Shown: piece after piece, positions 1 through 11,250 of the stretch
Numbering within the stretch: the first letter of the stretch is position 1
How the letters are laid out: the number at the start of each line of letters is the position of its first letter
NCBI GenBank assembly: GCA_033398695.1
Contig: CM065810.1
Coordinates: 142,443,215 to 142,507,214, forward strand
Source of the DNA: Orobanche coerulescens
Taxonomy: Eukaryota; Streptophyta; Magnoliopsida; Lamiales; Orobanchaceae
Length of the DNA stretch: 64,000 nucleotides
Direction: 5' to 3'
Notes under the pieces: generated by a model
Database searches by the model: none
Seen by the model: the letters and a program-made list of their open reading frames with translations, nothing else
What the model was told of the DNA's origin: nothing
Made by a program: the position numbers and the translations under genes

Positions 1-168
1 GGAAAATAGATGAGAGAAAGAAACCAAGCCGCCAAGTTGTTTTAGGGTTTTGTAGGTGTGTAGTTTATTTTGTTAAAGAGAGCCGTGATTTTAGTGAGAC
101 AAAAATGGAATAAGGAGCGTGTATAATGAATGGGAGAATCAAAATTTCGTGATTATAGGGATCTTAGA

Positions 169-1106
169 GGGTGTTTGGGGTTGCGTTTGACACCCGATTA
201 TCTGCTTATTGCATTCTCAAAACTCAAATAATCTAAAATTAGTGTTTGGATCATAAAATAAGAAATGTGCTTTTCTGCATTTTACAAGCTCCAAAACGGC
301 GTTTTGAAAAAGTAGGTGAGAATGTGCTTTTTGAAAACGTGATTTTAGAGAAGTAATAGATTAGTTGTCAAATGACCAATATAACCTCAGATAATTTCGA
401 AAATTTTTTTTGAAAAATAATTATCAAAAAAATATTTCTTTAAAATATTTAAAAAATAAAAATCTTTCCGATTTTTTTTTCAAATTCCGAAAAAAAAGTC
501 AAAGAAAAAAATTCTAAAAAAAATTTTTTGAATTTTTTTTAAGAATCTTATTTTTTATGAAAGAAAATTCAAATTTTGTTTTTTCAAATTTCATAAAAAA
601 AAGTCATAGAAAAAAAATTTAAAAAAAATTTGATTTTTTTTTTAAATTTGAAAGATAAATTCGAAAAGAATTTTATTTTTGAAATATTTTAAGAAATTTT
701 TTTTCGATAATTATTTATAAAAAAAAAAATCATTTTTTTTTTCAAAAAATTTTGAAAAATCAAGTGGGTTTGTTAAATTTTGAAAAAAAAGAATTTTTTT
801 TTGTTTGAACAGTTGGTGTTAGTTAATTTAAAAAAAAGCCAACTAACTTCATACTCATTTTTGTTAGAGCACTAGGTAATAAATATACATGATTTAAAAT
901 GTCTATTTTAGTCATTTTACAAGTTAAGTTATAAATCATCTGATTTGCCAAACACTAGAAAAACTGATTATCTGATTATTGCGATATCAAACAACATAAT
1001 CAAATCCAAACACTATATTTCAAAACCACGTTTTCCAATAACTAATTATCTGATTATCCGTTTTCAAAACGCATAATCTATTTTCAATAAGCAATCCCAA
1101 ACACCC
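169..1106. mobile_element. MITE-like element with 16-bp inverted ends
   Basis: The left end reads GGGTGTTTGGGGTTGC and the right end is the inverse complement of GGGTGTTTGGGATTGC, so the terminal inverted repeats match at 15 of 16 bases. The inside is very AT-rich, with runs of A and T and repeated GATAATCAGATAATCA-like and AGTGTTTGGA motifs near both ends. There is no reading frame of note. Ends of this kind are common in plant hAT- or Mutator-related MITEs. I could not find a clean target-site duplication next to either end, so the superfamily is left open. Confidence 0.6.
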
Positions 1107-1200
1107 ACTTATTGACTTAGTGAATCGTTATCTTCCTGGAGGGTGTGAATGGGCCAAGTTTTGCATGCTAACTTCAAGTATTAAGGCATAAAGTTTATGT

Positions 1201-1208
1201 CTTATGTT
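1201..1208. repeat. hAT target-site duplication, left
   Basis: CTTATGTT lies directly before the TAGACCTGGC end at 1209 and is repeated exactly at 9097-9104 after the other end. An 8-bp duplication is the hallmark of the hAT superfamily. Confidence 0.9.
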
Positions 1209-1380
1209 TAGACCTGGCAAAATAGGCTCAGGCCCGTGGACCGGGTCAGTCCGCCCGTTTTTGGGCGGGCATTGGGTTTTATATTTTTGGTCCAAAAAAA
1301 AATCGGGCCTTTTTGGCCCGGCCCGCGGGCGCCCCCCGGCCAAGTTTTTTTTTTTTATAATTATGTTATATATAATTATA

Positions 1381-1637
1381 CTACCTCTGTTCTCTTATAA
1401 CTGCAACATCTGGACTTTCACGTTTGCCAATGCACAACTTTGATTATTAATATCTTCAATTCTTTACTTTTAAAAATTATAAAAAGTTGATATTTTGAAA
1501 GTATATTTCGAGATGAATCTAACAAGATCCCACATGACTATATTTTTTCATATGTATAAATCACGAAAGATGGTCAAAAGAGAATATGTGAACAGTGTAA
1601 TAGTCAACACGTTGCAATAATAAAAGAACGGAGGAAG
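1381..1637. mobile_element. Stowaway-like MITE
   Basis: About 257 bp with terminal inverted repeats of about 26 bp. The left end starts CTACCTCTGTTCTC and the right end, read on the other strand, CTTCCTCCGTTCTT; both continue to a shared TGCAAC. TA dinucleotides flank it at 1379-1380 and 1638-1639, as expected for Tc1/mariner-type Stowaway elements. It has no coding capacity and is nested in the left arm of the hAT element. Confidence 0.85.
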
Positions 1638-1908
1638 TAATATTTAAGATTTTTCCTTATTTGTTAGATTAGATTACATTTATATGTTAATTATTGATGT
1701 AGTTTTATTTTTTATGGGACTTTGTGATTACTTTGTAGTATCTCATATCAATAATAATATTATTTTATAATTTTTATAAGAAAGTAGTAGTGATAAATGA
1801 GATGATGATCAAATAAAAATATTTATATATTTGTCTTTTGATTGTGGTAGTGTAGTAAATAATATAATTATCAAATAAAAATAATTGTACATTTATTTAA
1901 TTGATTGT

Positions 1909-2134
1909 TGTTCCGGGAATTATTATTCCCGTGATGTGTCTTACCTAATACTGATTGTAGATATATAGATGGAAGGTTCTAGATCCTTCTAGAGGTAGTA
2001 GGATCCTATTAGATGTCTTACCTTATCTAGGAATCCTATGTATGGAAGGACTCTCATTGTAATGCCTATATAAAAGCCCCTCTATCAGTGTTATGAATGA
2101 ATTGATTTGTTGTCTTTTACTTTCTCCTCAAACA
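1909..2134 (+). repeat. 5' LTR (226 bp)
   Basis: Begins TGTTCCGGGAATTATT and ends CTCCTCAAACA. It is nearly identical to 8625-8850, with only scattered substitutions (for example ATATATAG versus ATACATAG), so the insertion is fairly young. Confidence 0.92.
2067..2074 (+). promoter_or_regulatory. TATA box in LTR
   Basis: TATATAAA followed by AGCCCCTCT, about 68 bp before the LTR end. It is the likely core promoter of the element; the same sequence recurs in the 3' LTR. Confidence 0.6.
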
Positions 2135-2147
2135 CGTTATCAGCACG
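2135..2147 (+). other. Primer-binding site, CGTTATCAGCACG
   Basis: It directly follows the 5' LTR. This is not the usual initiator-tRNA site TGGTATCAGAGC. The same 13 bases follow the LTR at 41346-41564. From memory of plant tRNA sequences it would pair with the anticodon stem-loop of tRNA-Ile (A/GAU), with inosine 34 pairing to C. That points to priming from inside the tRNA, as known for Drosophila copia with initiator tRNA. The tRNA assignment is an inference. Confidence 0.5.
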
Positions 2148-5100
2148 TAGCTCGAACGGAAAAAAAAAAAAAAAAAATCGGCCAAGCCGACCGCTGACGC
2201 CGCCGAGCACCGCCGCCTCCGCCGACCACCGCGCCGCCTCGTCGCCAGCCACCACCGGATCGGCCCATCGCCGCTGGCCGCCACTCAGAGCCGCGACCGC
2301 CGCCGCCAGATTCGCCAGAGCCGCTTGACCGCGCTCCGCCGCCAGATTCGCCTAAAGCCGCCAAGACCGCTGGGCTTGCCGCTGCCAAAGACCGCGCCGC
2401 CTGGCGCGCGCCGCCGCCGCCGACCGCCGCCGACTGGGCCTGGTTGTGACTGACCAGTTGCCGACCCGATCTCGCTCGACACCTGCTTTCATCCAAGCCA
2501 ACTGTTGCCTAAGGCTGCGACCCGATATGATCGAAGCATCGCCGGATCGTCGAAATGGTTTTATGCACGTGATATTTAATGCTTGAAAACCTAGTGCAAT
2601 CGAGACAAAACCTATCAAAATCGAAAAAAAAAAAAGCCGAGAGACGAGAATTTCCGCGCGTGAATTTTCTACACAGCGCAGTCGTACGAAAATCACGTTT
2701 CCCGTTTCGTTAACCGTCGGATCGGTGTAAAATTTTGGCAGCAACTTCCCAACACAAATATCTGTATATTCAACGGTGGAGATGGGATTCTGTGTAATAT
2801 TGGTTACTGAATCTACTGCCGAACAGAAGCAGATTTTTACGAGGAAATTTGGAGATCCGACCTCATCCAATACCAAGTTGCTGCATCGCCGCGCTTGAGT
2901 CCTTTTTCGGCCGAATTATCGAGCCCAGTAGCCCTATCCGGGCGTTTCTCAACCCTCCATCTTTTCCTAATTAATGATTCATTTGTTCATTAATTTGTAC
3001 ACTTATGAATCTTACATGTTTATGTTTTACGTGTATATAGGAAAATACGTCGCTCATGATGATGTGCACGCTATGGAGAAAAAGCCATATTTATCCCGTT
3101 CAAGGATCAAAATAAATATAGAACGGAGTACCCACGGAAATATGTTGCTCATATGGAGAGAATCTCCCGTTCAAGGATCAAAGCATATATGAAACCAAGT
3201 ACCCGTAAGACTTTATTAAAGTTCTCGTTTTCAATTCCTCTCTTTGGGAATTTTTTTGGGGAATCGGGTATTTGGGTTCTTTATCTCCCACGCTTTGCGG
3301 TGGATGAGACAATGAGAGGTGGTATCACTCTCGGATGTCGAAGTAAACCGTGTGACGGCCCGGGGAGTCACGGATAATTGTTGAAAGTCGATATTTGTGG
3401 TTGTTGCATACACCACGTTTTGGGTGCGATTTGATGTCGCCGTTTTGTCGATTTTAAACCAACAATTGAAAAAAAAATGAACATTGTCGGTAACGGTAAA
3501 GTTATGACTCGTTCATGATTAGTCACGGATTTGTGACATACAAATGGGACAAACATCGATTGCGACAGATATGTCGTGGTTAAAATCGATTTGTAACGGA
3601 ATTGTCACGTTGAATTGAGCAACCACCACTTGGTCTTGACCCAATCCCATACATGGAAAACTCCATCTTTCATCTTATTAAAATAAAATATTGCATGTGG
3701 GTGTAGACATGTATCGTCTCCTTGCAACATGATATATGAAAGAATGTACGAGTAATTCTCATGAGTTTCAACATGTAAGGCAATGGCATATTGCGGTAAA
3801 TACATGAATTCGTTGACCTCGATTATAGTTCGTATGACTATAGGTCCGAATACTTTTCCGAGTATTTGTAAAGGCATGTGCCTTATATATTTGACTATGT
3901 TTAGTCGATCTTATTGGATGGTCAAGACAAGTTGGTTATGGTATATTCATTATGTCTCATGGTTCAAAATGCTTAATTATGATGCACCGCGTTGTATCTA
4001 TATAACATGGCTATTATGACGTATACTTGCAAATTGAGAATTAAAATACTTGGTTGATTGATGCACTTTGGTGGATTTTTCTGCACTTTTGATCATGACT
4101 AGGCGCATCCTCCTTGGTATTTGTTTATGCTTTGAAAGTTCAAACGGAATCGGTGGTTTTTAAATGTTTTAGTTGTACCGACATTCCTACTTTCTCTGCA
4201 AGTCTACCAAATTGGAGTTACCGAAAGGATCATTAGTCGAAGATAAGAAATCGAACACCCTGCTGCGTTTAAACGCACATATGGCTGTTATTGCCATGTT
4301 TTTGCATCAACACTTATGCCATTGGATATGGTCTCAACCTTGGTTTCTCACTAAACTTGGGAAAACTAAACAGCCAATTAAAATATGCACTGTGATCTGA
4401 GTTTAATGATCCGTGTGGTGCACAATATATGGATAGAAAGATACGGAAGTCTAGTTTCCAGAACATCTGACCGTTCGTCCATAGCCTTCCTAACAAGGGA
4501 GTTATCGCTGTTTTAGTGAACAAAGGTCAAGCTGCGCGAAATTTTATTTCCAAATGATTGTGCTAACTTTTGTCCCAACCAACTTGGTTCCCATCTTGAA
4601 TTTGCAAGTGGTCTTACGACACATATTTTTCAACCTCTTCTCGCCGAATTTGCCATAGATGATGCGCTTTTGGTATGCGTTGTACGCTAAACTATCATCT
4701 TTCAAATGTTGAAAAACAGTTTCATTGGGAAAGCCCAAAATACGCACCCTTGTAAGAAGGTCGAGCGTGTGCATGGTAGTGTTACACCATGCTTGTGTCG
4801 TAATTTTGCTCCTTAGGCATATAACCTTGCCATGTTATGCACTCAATATGATAGATCATTTTGATCATATCAAGCATAAAATCTCTATGTTGTTAGAGTA
4901 TTCGCTATGCTCATGATTATGAAATTTTGCAAGCGAAATTGAGTGCGTATTAAGCTATTTTCAAGGAACATGATATTTTTTTATTTCGGTTTATAAATCC
5001 ATTGTGACTATGATGAGTAGGTCATCACAATCAATGAGCGGTATGATGCTCAAGTTGTTGAATGCCGAATGGCGTTTTCTAGTCACATATGTTCCGTAAC

Positions 5101-8100
5101 AATTTAACCATGTTATGACTCGATGATATATATGCCAAAGTGTATCACTCATAGCATCTCATTGTGATCTGTGAGAATAAAATCTTATGCATCACTTGTA
5201 TCGATATGTGAAAAGAAAAATATTCATGAGTCAATATGGTCCGGCTTGCATCGGTTTGTGTAACCAGAAGATGTATTGGGACATTGACACATTTAGGCTT
5301 TAATAGTCCGGAATTTGGACAATTTGATGATCCATATACCACGGTATTGTCATGGACATCATTTTATTTGAACAAAGAAACCAGTTGGATCATAGACACC
5401 AAAGTACGTTGGTGGAGTCGTGAGCAAGGCTCATGACCAATGATGATATTGATGTCATTCGCGTCTTGTTTTAATAAACATGTGTGACGCCAAAGACCCC
5501 CCCAATGATCCTTCTTATCCATGTTCATTGATTTAAGCTTATTCTTTGGCACAATTAGGAGATGACACCCTCCTATGCTAAAGAGAATAATGTAGCGACT
5601 CGCATAAGCATGGTGCTGAGTCCTCCCTTTTCACCGAGTCCTTATACATACATGATCATAAGTATTAGCCTGGGTGACTTATGATGCTATGATGGTGTTC
5701 ACAAATGGTCGTACTCAAGTAATAACATTTATATGTTATGTTGTTCCTTTGACAATGATTGATAAGTTGATGAAACCTGAGTTATGGTTGTCCAACTTGC
5801 GGACCAGTCATTGTAAAGGTCGGTTCACCCACTTTTTAGACCAAGTCTTAAAGTGAAATTTTAACGAGTACTTCCTAACATCCAAGGCTACCTTCTCACA
5901 AATTTTGGTGCCATTTGGAGACTTGGAAGGAGGTGAACCACTTAAATGAAGTTTTCACATACCACCACCGTCCCCGACGACTAGTTCGATGTCATTTCGA
6001 TCGGTTTTTGACCACAAGGTTGATGGTTTTGGAATCCTAAACACCCGTTTATACATGCTCACGAAATTTTGAGGTGTTTGAGGCTGGTGAAGGGAGTGAA
6101 CTCTTCAAGAAAGCACTAGAGGTTCGATAAAACCAACGGCCTATCATCGGTTCAATCGTTTCTTTATGTTCGATCCCGGTGGTGCATGGTGGCGGTTTTG
6201 TTGGATTCTCAAGACCAGTAGCTACGGCTATGTAGCATAGGTCAACATGTCATATTCACCTATACCTATCATCTTTCAAATGCTTAGTTACGAGTGTAAC
6301 AATATGCATTTTGTTAACTGGATTGTGTTAACACTGAAAACCTTTATCGTCCACATGTTCATGTGCCAAAGTGCGTCACCACAACGCATTATGACGGGTT
6401 ATAAATGATGAATATGACATGCGCTTTCACTCATAGTCCGCTTAAAATGTACCTTGGCAGACGATCTCGTAAGTCACTTTGATGAGCCGCCTTCCGCCGT
6501 TAGGGGAGATGCGAACGATCATGTTCGAGTAGAACGACTTGGAATTGTCGTAGTTTGTCCCTACCGTGCCTCACCAAGTTCCCTAAAGTGACGAGATTAA
6601 ATACATGCCGCAAACATGTCCGCAAGGATTGTGTCCTGCATGGACGTCTCGTCACTTATAAATGGTGATATGGTAACACCACAAATTGTGGTAGATGGTG
6701 TTACTAGGCCGTGGATCTCATCGAGTATTGGGATGCCACTTGGTTCGATAAATACTCTCGCTAAGAATGTATGCGAGTTTGGTACATGAAAACTTGATCA
6801 TATGATCAAATGAACTCATCCGTCTCATGTGATTCTGGATTATAGTCATCATTGGGGGACGCCTCAATGAATGCCAATCCATAAAGAGTACTCTATGAAT
6901 AAAGCCGGTTCATGAGGACGTGGAATGTGAGTTTAATCGAACCATACTTCGTTAAAAATCTACAACGTTGTAGCCTTGGCCTAAAATGGAAACATATGCG
7001 ACTCTAGTATAAACAAAGTGATAGCCCTTTGTTGAAGTGGTACCGACACTCCAAAGATAAGATCTATCCGTAAACTTTGTTAAAGTGAGTGAGAGAAGGA
7101 GTTAAACTCACCTCATGGCGCGAGGTTTCTCATGAACGCACTGGAATCGACTACGATGACACGAAACTTAGTTATGCTATCGTAATGGATGTTATAGCAT
7201 CCACTATCTTTTCAGTTAGATAGTTTCACAACTACTGAAGTGCTGCTTGTGGTTAAATCTTATCTTAGTGGGGAACTAAGTTAAGTGATTAAAGGATCTT
7301 GTGGTGGATCAGACTCAAATCAAGTGGCTCCTGACCACGGAGCGCGTCGACAAGTGATTGTCGGGAATGCATACTAAGTATATACTTGATTTGGAAGAGA
7401 TATGAAGCTTTTGCGTGTAAAACTAAGGGTTTATAGTGATGTACTCTTATGAGACTAAGAGATTCCGCTAAATCCAAAGTTAAGAATGAAAGGATCTTGG
7501 GACACTTGATGATGCGTATTCATCAATCGGTTTAAGGCAATCTAAGGGACGGTTTCCTAAGAGACGATAAAGTAATGCCTATATGATTCCCAATGACTAG
7601 TCGAAGTCATCATAAGACTTGGCTCACTTAAGTGATGATGCGCCTTAAGAGAAAACTACGGTATTATGTACTCATGTTTGACTCGATGTACTCATTCGTA
7701 ATAATCCGGTAAAGCCACCGTGATGATGGCTCAGATGCGCTCACGCAATGTCTGTGATTGACAAGAAGCTTGAAGCTCGCTCTATCTCGATAAAAAGGAC
7801 ACTTGAAAACTGATACCCGAATCTGCCCAGAATGTGTTGGTCTATCTCCCATATAACCTACAGGGCAGCTCACTTGATGGAAAATGGTGAAATTGGTGCC
7901 ATTGGAAAGGTTTGTGTCTACTTTCCAAGGAAACCAACCATTTGATCACATCCAACATGTTGAGTGACATATGACTATTGTTGCAAAGTAGGACGGGATA
8001 TGTCCGGTAATTTTCTGAGTCAACTTCGATAGAGCTTTGTGATCTGCTCAGATCGATCTAGGTTACGTACTGTATGTGAATGAAAAGCTATGGGTGTCTA

Positions 8101-8613
8101 GTTTTCATAAGTCCTTACAGTTTCGTTGATACCTATTGAATCGAAGAAGTTATGACTGATTTAGTGCATGGAGGTCAAGACTTTGGAAAACTTGATAAGT
8201 CTTTAGCGACTCTGCACTTTGGATGTGTCGCGCTCTTTTTGTCCTTAGACCAAGGTTTGTTTTTTCCCATTGGGTTTTCACTTGGTAAGGTTTTTAACGA
8301 GGCGACCTATGAGAACATCCAGACAATGATGCGTTGTACTTCTGTTCAACTTAGACCAAGAGGTATTTTTCCCACTGGGTTTTTCCTTGGTATAGTTGTG
8401 AGGGCAACTTGGCATCTGACTCCTATGATTTGAGGTACTTATCAGGGGGAGTCGTTATGTATACATCAAGGGGAGTATACATGACATGTTATGTTGGTGC
8501 GTTGCAATCTTTTCCTCATCAAGCCTTTATTTTTCCCATGGGGTTTTGTTTTGGCTTGGAATAGGTTTTTACGAAGGCAACATCTTCTGCACCATTGTTG
8601 TATTAGTGCTCGA
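2148..8613 (+). other. LTR-element interior without recognisable genes
   Basis: Positions 2164-2520 are strongly GC-rich (runs of GCC/CGC), following a poly-A run; the rest is of ordinary composition with stops in all frames. No Copia or Gypsy catalytic motif was seen on either strand. From about 8150 to 8600 the sequence repeats a block of the form TTTTTCCCACTGGGTTTT followed by CCTTGGT and AACGAGGC. Short PPT-like purine runs (CAGGGGGAGTC, AAGGGGAGTA) are scattered between. This 3' non-coding pattern is typical of some plant Copia families. Confidence 0.6.
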
Positions 8614-8624
8614 CACAGGGGGAA

Positions 8625-8850
8625 TGTTCCGGGAATTATTATTCCCGTGATGTGTCTTACCTAATACTGATTGTAGATACATAGATGAAAGGTTCTAGAT
8701 CCTTCTAGAGGTAGTAGGATCCTATTAGATGTCTTACCTTATCTAGGAATCCTATGTATGGAAGGACTCTCATTGTAATGCCTATATAAAGGCCCCTCTA
8801 TCAGTGTTATGAATGAATTGATTTGCTGTCTTTTACTTTCTCCTCAAACA
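8625..8850 (+). repeat. 3' LTR (226 bp)
   Basis: Matches 1909-2134 over its full length, is preceded by a polypurine tract and followed by the TSD copy ATTGT. Confidence 0.92.
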
Positions 8851-9096
8851 ATTGTGATAATATAGTGAATAATATAATAATTACGGATTAAAAAATATTT
8901 CTATATTTATTCAGAAATAATATTTCAAAAAAAAAAAGAGTTGAGGCCTGCGGGCCGGTCTGGGCCCGCCCGGGGCGGGCCACAGGCCTAATATTTTTGG
9001 CCCAAAAAAATCGGGCCTTTTTGGCCCGGCCCAGATTTGGCCCGCCCGTTTTTTATCCGGCCCGTTTGGACCGAGCCCGCCTCTTTGCCAGGTCTA

Positions 9097-9104
9097 CTTA
9101 TGTT
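9097..9104. repeat. hAT target-site duplication, right
   Basis: CTTATGTT, identical to 1201-1208. Confidence 0.9.
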
Positions 9105-9772
9105 GGTGATTTAATTTTGGCCCAAAAGCGTAGTATGAAACGTATGTAGAGACTTAGAGTGTAGTTTGAATATCAAAGTTAAGTGTTTAGTTTATATAAT
9201 TTACAATGTAGTAGTTTGAATATCTCATAATTGTTTTATGTTATTAGTAACTTAGGTTTAGTTATATAATGATCTTATATATTCAAAGATTAGAGGGGTA
9301 ATTTAGGAATTTTAAATGTTTGAGATTTTAGGGTTTTACAATTACTTAGACCTTGAACTTGGGCAAACAATGACTTTCCAATCATAAACCAAGATTACAC
9401 GGTAGGCTAAGGCGAATAGGTGTATCAAAAATAATAAATTAAGGGTATGAAATGAAAGGAAAGGCTCAAAAGGGTGTATCAAGGGGTATCTTGCACTAAA
9501 TGTGAGTGCAACAAAAGGGTTTAACACGAGGGTCGAGAAGTCGAGGTGACTACTCGATAAACGCACACATATAAGGCTGTTTGGGTGATAATCCTAGAAT
9601 ATTTCCTTCTTAAATTGTTCTTTCCAAATGTATCGAGCTAACTCGACACACTACTCGTCTATGGTCTCGAAATGATGTAAAGGCCAAGTTCTAAAGTTTA
9701 CAAACTACCGGCACACTCAATATTTGGTGGATTTGTGGAAATTCAAAAGTTAAATGTGCTCGGCTAAGGTCT
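9105..9772. other. Unassigned intergenic stretch
   Basis: AT-rich sequence between the hAT element and the CACTA element. I see no gene, RNA or repeat structure that I can defend. A short open stretch on the minus strand (9342-9566) has no recognisable motif and was not called. Confidence 0.5.
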
Positions 9773-9861
9773 CACTACTAAAAAAGGGTGGCTTTAGCTT
9801 CACCACATTAGCTTCACCCGAAAAAGTGAAGCTAAAGAAACAAAAGCGATAAAAAAAATAA

Positions 9862-10810
9862 ACAAAAGCGTCACATATCTCACGCCTTAAAATTAGGTTA
9901 AAAAAAGTCACCTAGTTTTAAACAAAGGCGTCACATATGTGACGCCTTTCTCCAAAGTTTTTTTTATTTTATTTTACATATTAGCGTCACATATGTGACG
10001 CTAATGCTTAATTCTTTAGCGTCACACATGTGACACCAATATGTGAAGATCATTTTTTTTTTATAAAAATATTTTTTTAAACGGTGTCACATATGTGACG
10101 CCAAAGAATAACGTTTTAGCCTCACATATCTGACGCCAATTTGTGATAGTCGATTTTTTTTTTAAAAAAAATATTTTTCCATAAATCCATTTTAGATGTA
10201 CAAATTTGTATCAGTTTAAATATTAAATACTATAAATAATAAATTTTAAATTATATTTAATAATTATAGTGTAAGAAATTTCTTAACATTAAGAACTTAA
10301 ATTACATTATATTTATTTATGCTTAAATATTTTGGAAATTGATTAAATATAAGTATGAAATATAGTACAAGGATAAATAACATTCATTATAATCTACGGA
10401 AATATAATAAATAATACTGTTAAATTTATATTTAATAATATAGTATAATTAATTAAATGGAATATATTGGATAAATTAATGGCAAACTTTTTCTTATTTA
10501 AGATTTTTAATTAATTCAAATAATAAATAAAGGAAAATATTTTACTTAGTCAGTACATATTATATTTATGTTCTTTCTACAATGAATGAAAACATAGCTC
10601 AGTGGCAACATGCCAAACCATGAATGACATTGGAGCGGGTTCGAATCCCGCGCCAGCCACTGAGCTATGTTTTTCGGTTCCCTTTTCTTTTAATATTCAT
10701 TGGTGTCACATATGTGACGCCTTTAAGGCTTTTTTTTTTATTTATTAACAATGGCGTCACATATATGACGCCTTAACTGTATATCAGCGTCACATATGTG
10801 ACGCTAATAC
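9862..10810. repeat. Left subterminal palindromic repeats
   Basis: About nine copies of a palindrome with consensus GGCGTCACATATGTGACGCC (near 9869, 9917, 9984, 10018, 10083, 10117, 10702, 10753 and 10786). Some variants have one half-site degenerate. CACTA transposase accessory proteins bind short repeats in this position; a perfect 20-bp palindrome as the unit suggests a dimeric binder. The core CACATATGTG or CACATGTG is also a bHLH-type E-box. AT-rich non-coding sequence (10160-10590) separates the two clusters. Confidence 0.8.
10591..10671 (+). other. tRNA-like hairpin with A and B boxes
   Basis: An 81-bp unit closed by a 16-bp perfect inverted repeat (AACATAGCTCAGTGGC and its complement). 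Inside are a Pol III A-box-like TAGCTCAGTGGC and a B box GGTTCGAATCC within a T-arm-like stem (GCGGGTTCGAATCCCGC). It does not fold as a normal tRNA because the acceptor ends and anticodon arm are missing. Two copies sit in opposite orientation in the right arm (14105-14185 and 14771-14851). Confidence 0.7.
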
Positions 10811-11250
10811 CCTGCTCCCTTTTTTTTTGACAGCAACAGCAACCACCAAGACAGTAAACAAAACACCAAGACAGGACAGTACACCAAAGACAGTAAAGAA
10901 AACAGCAAAATAACTGGAATGTTTCAATACACCATCATAAACAACATTGTAATATACAATAAACAACATTGTAACTAAATTATCATAAACAATACACCAT
11001 CAATACAACAACAAACAACATTGTAACCATCAATACACCATCATAATCAATACATCACAAAAAAAAACATATGAATAATAAACACAACACACCATCAACC
11101 GAACCAAACCAACACAACAACAAACAACATTGTAACCAAACCATCAAAGCAATATATTAACACCATGCAACAATAACATTTTATACATATCGAAATCAAA
11201 ATATACGCAAAATATAACAAATATGATCATCAAGACATAAACCTAACATG
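10811..11250. other. CACTA non-coding stretch downstream of its gene
   Basis: Rich in CAACA/CACCA repeats (for example AACAACATTGTAAC, recurring). It lies 3' of the minus-strand CACTA gene and probably holds its 3' UTR. No coding sequence was recognised. Confidence 0.5.

Larger units (their letters stand above)
1909..8850 (+). mobile_element. Non-coding Copia-like LTR element nested in the hAT
   Basis: Two 226-bp LTRs (1909-2134 and 8625-8850) bound the element, which starts TG and ends CA. The 5-bp target duplication ATTGT occurs at 1904-1908 and 8851-8855. A primer site follows the 5' LTR, and a polypurine tract (CACAGGGGGAA, 8614-8624) precedes the 3' LTR. The 6.5-kb interior has no recognisable gag, protease, integrase or RT motif in any frame, so it is a large non-autonomous derivative (LARD-like) or badly decayed. 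It shares its primer site and 3' non-coding repeats with the carrier element at 21945-27422/41346-42453. Confidence 0.88.
1209..9096. mobile_element. Non-autonomous hAT-like element, expanded by nested insertions
   Basis: The left terminus begins TAGACCTGGCAAA and the right terminus is its inverse complement (TTTGCCAGGTCTA), followed by the exact 8-bp duplication. Both ends carry about 130-150 bp of GC-rich sequence built from GGGCCGGGCC-like stretches around a short poly-T core, in inverted orientation (1209-1345 and 8940-9096). Removing the LTR element at 1909-8850 and its 5-bp TSD leaves about 940 bp with no transposase frame, so the element depended on a transposase elsewhere. A Stowaway MITE also sits inside it. 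Confidence 0.88.

Noticed and set aside
169..1106. Target-site duplication for the MITE-like element
   Set aside because: CTTA occurs near both ends but at different offsets; no exact duplication abuts the termini, so none is claimed.
1129..1343. Minus-strand frame at the hAT left end
   Set aside because: It falls across the GC-rich terminal repeat; composition-driven with no motif.
2140..2496. Minus-strand GC-rich frames near the first LTR
   Set aside because: Open only because of GC-rich composition; Ala/Gly/Arg-rich translation, no motif.
10591..10671. Functional tRNA gene
   Set aside because: A and B boxes are present but there is no acceptor stem pairing with a CCA-side end and no anticodon arm; the ends pair as one long hairpin instead.
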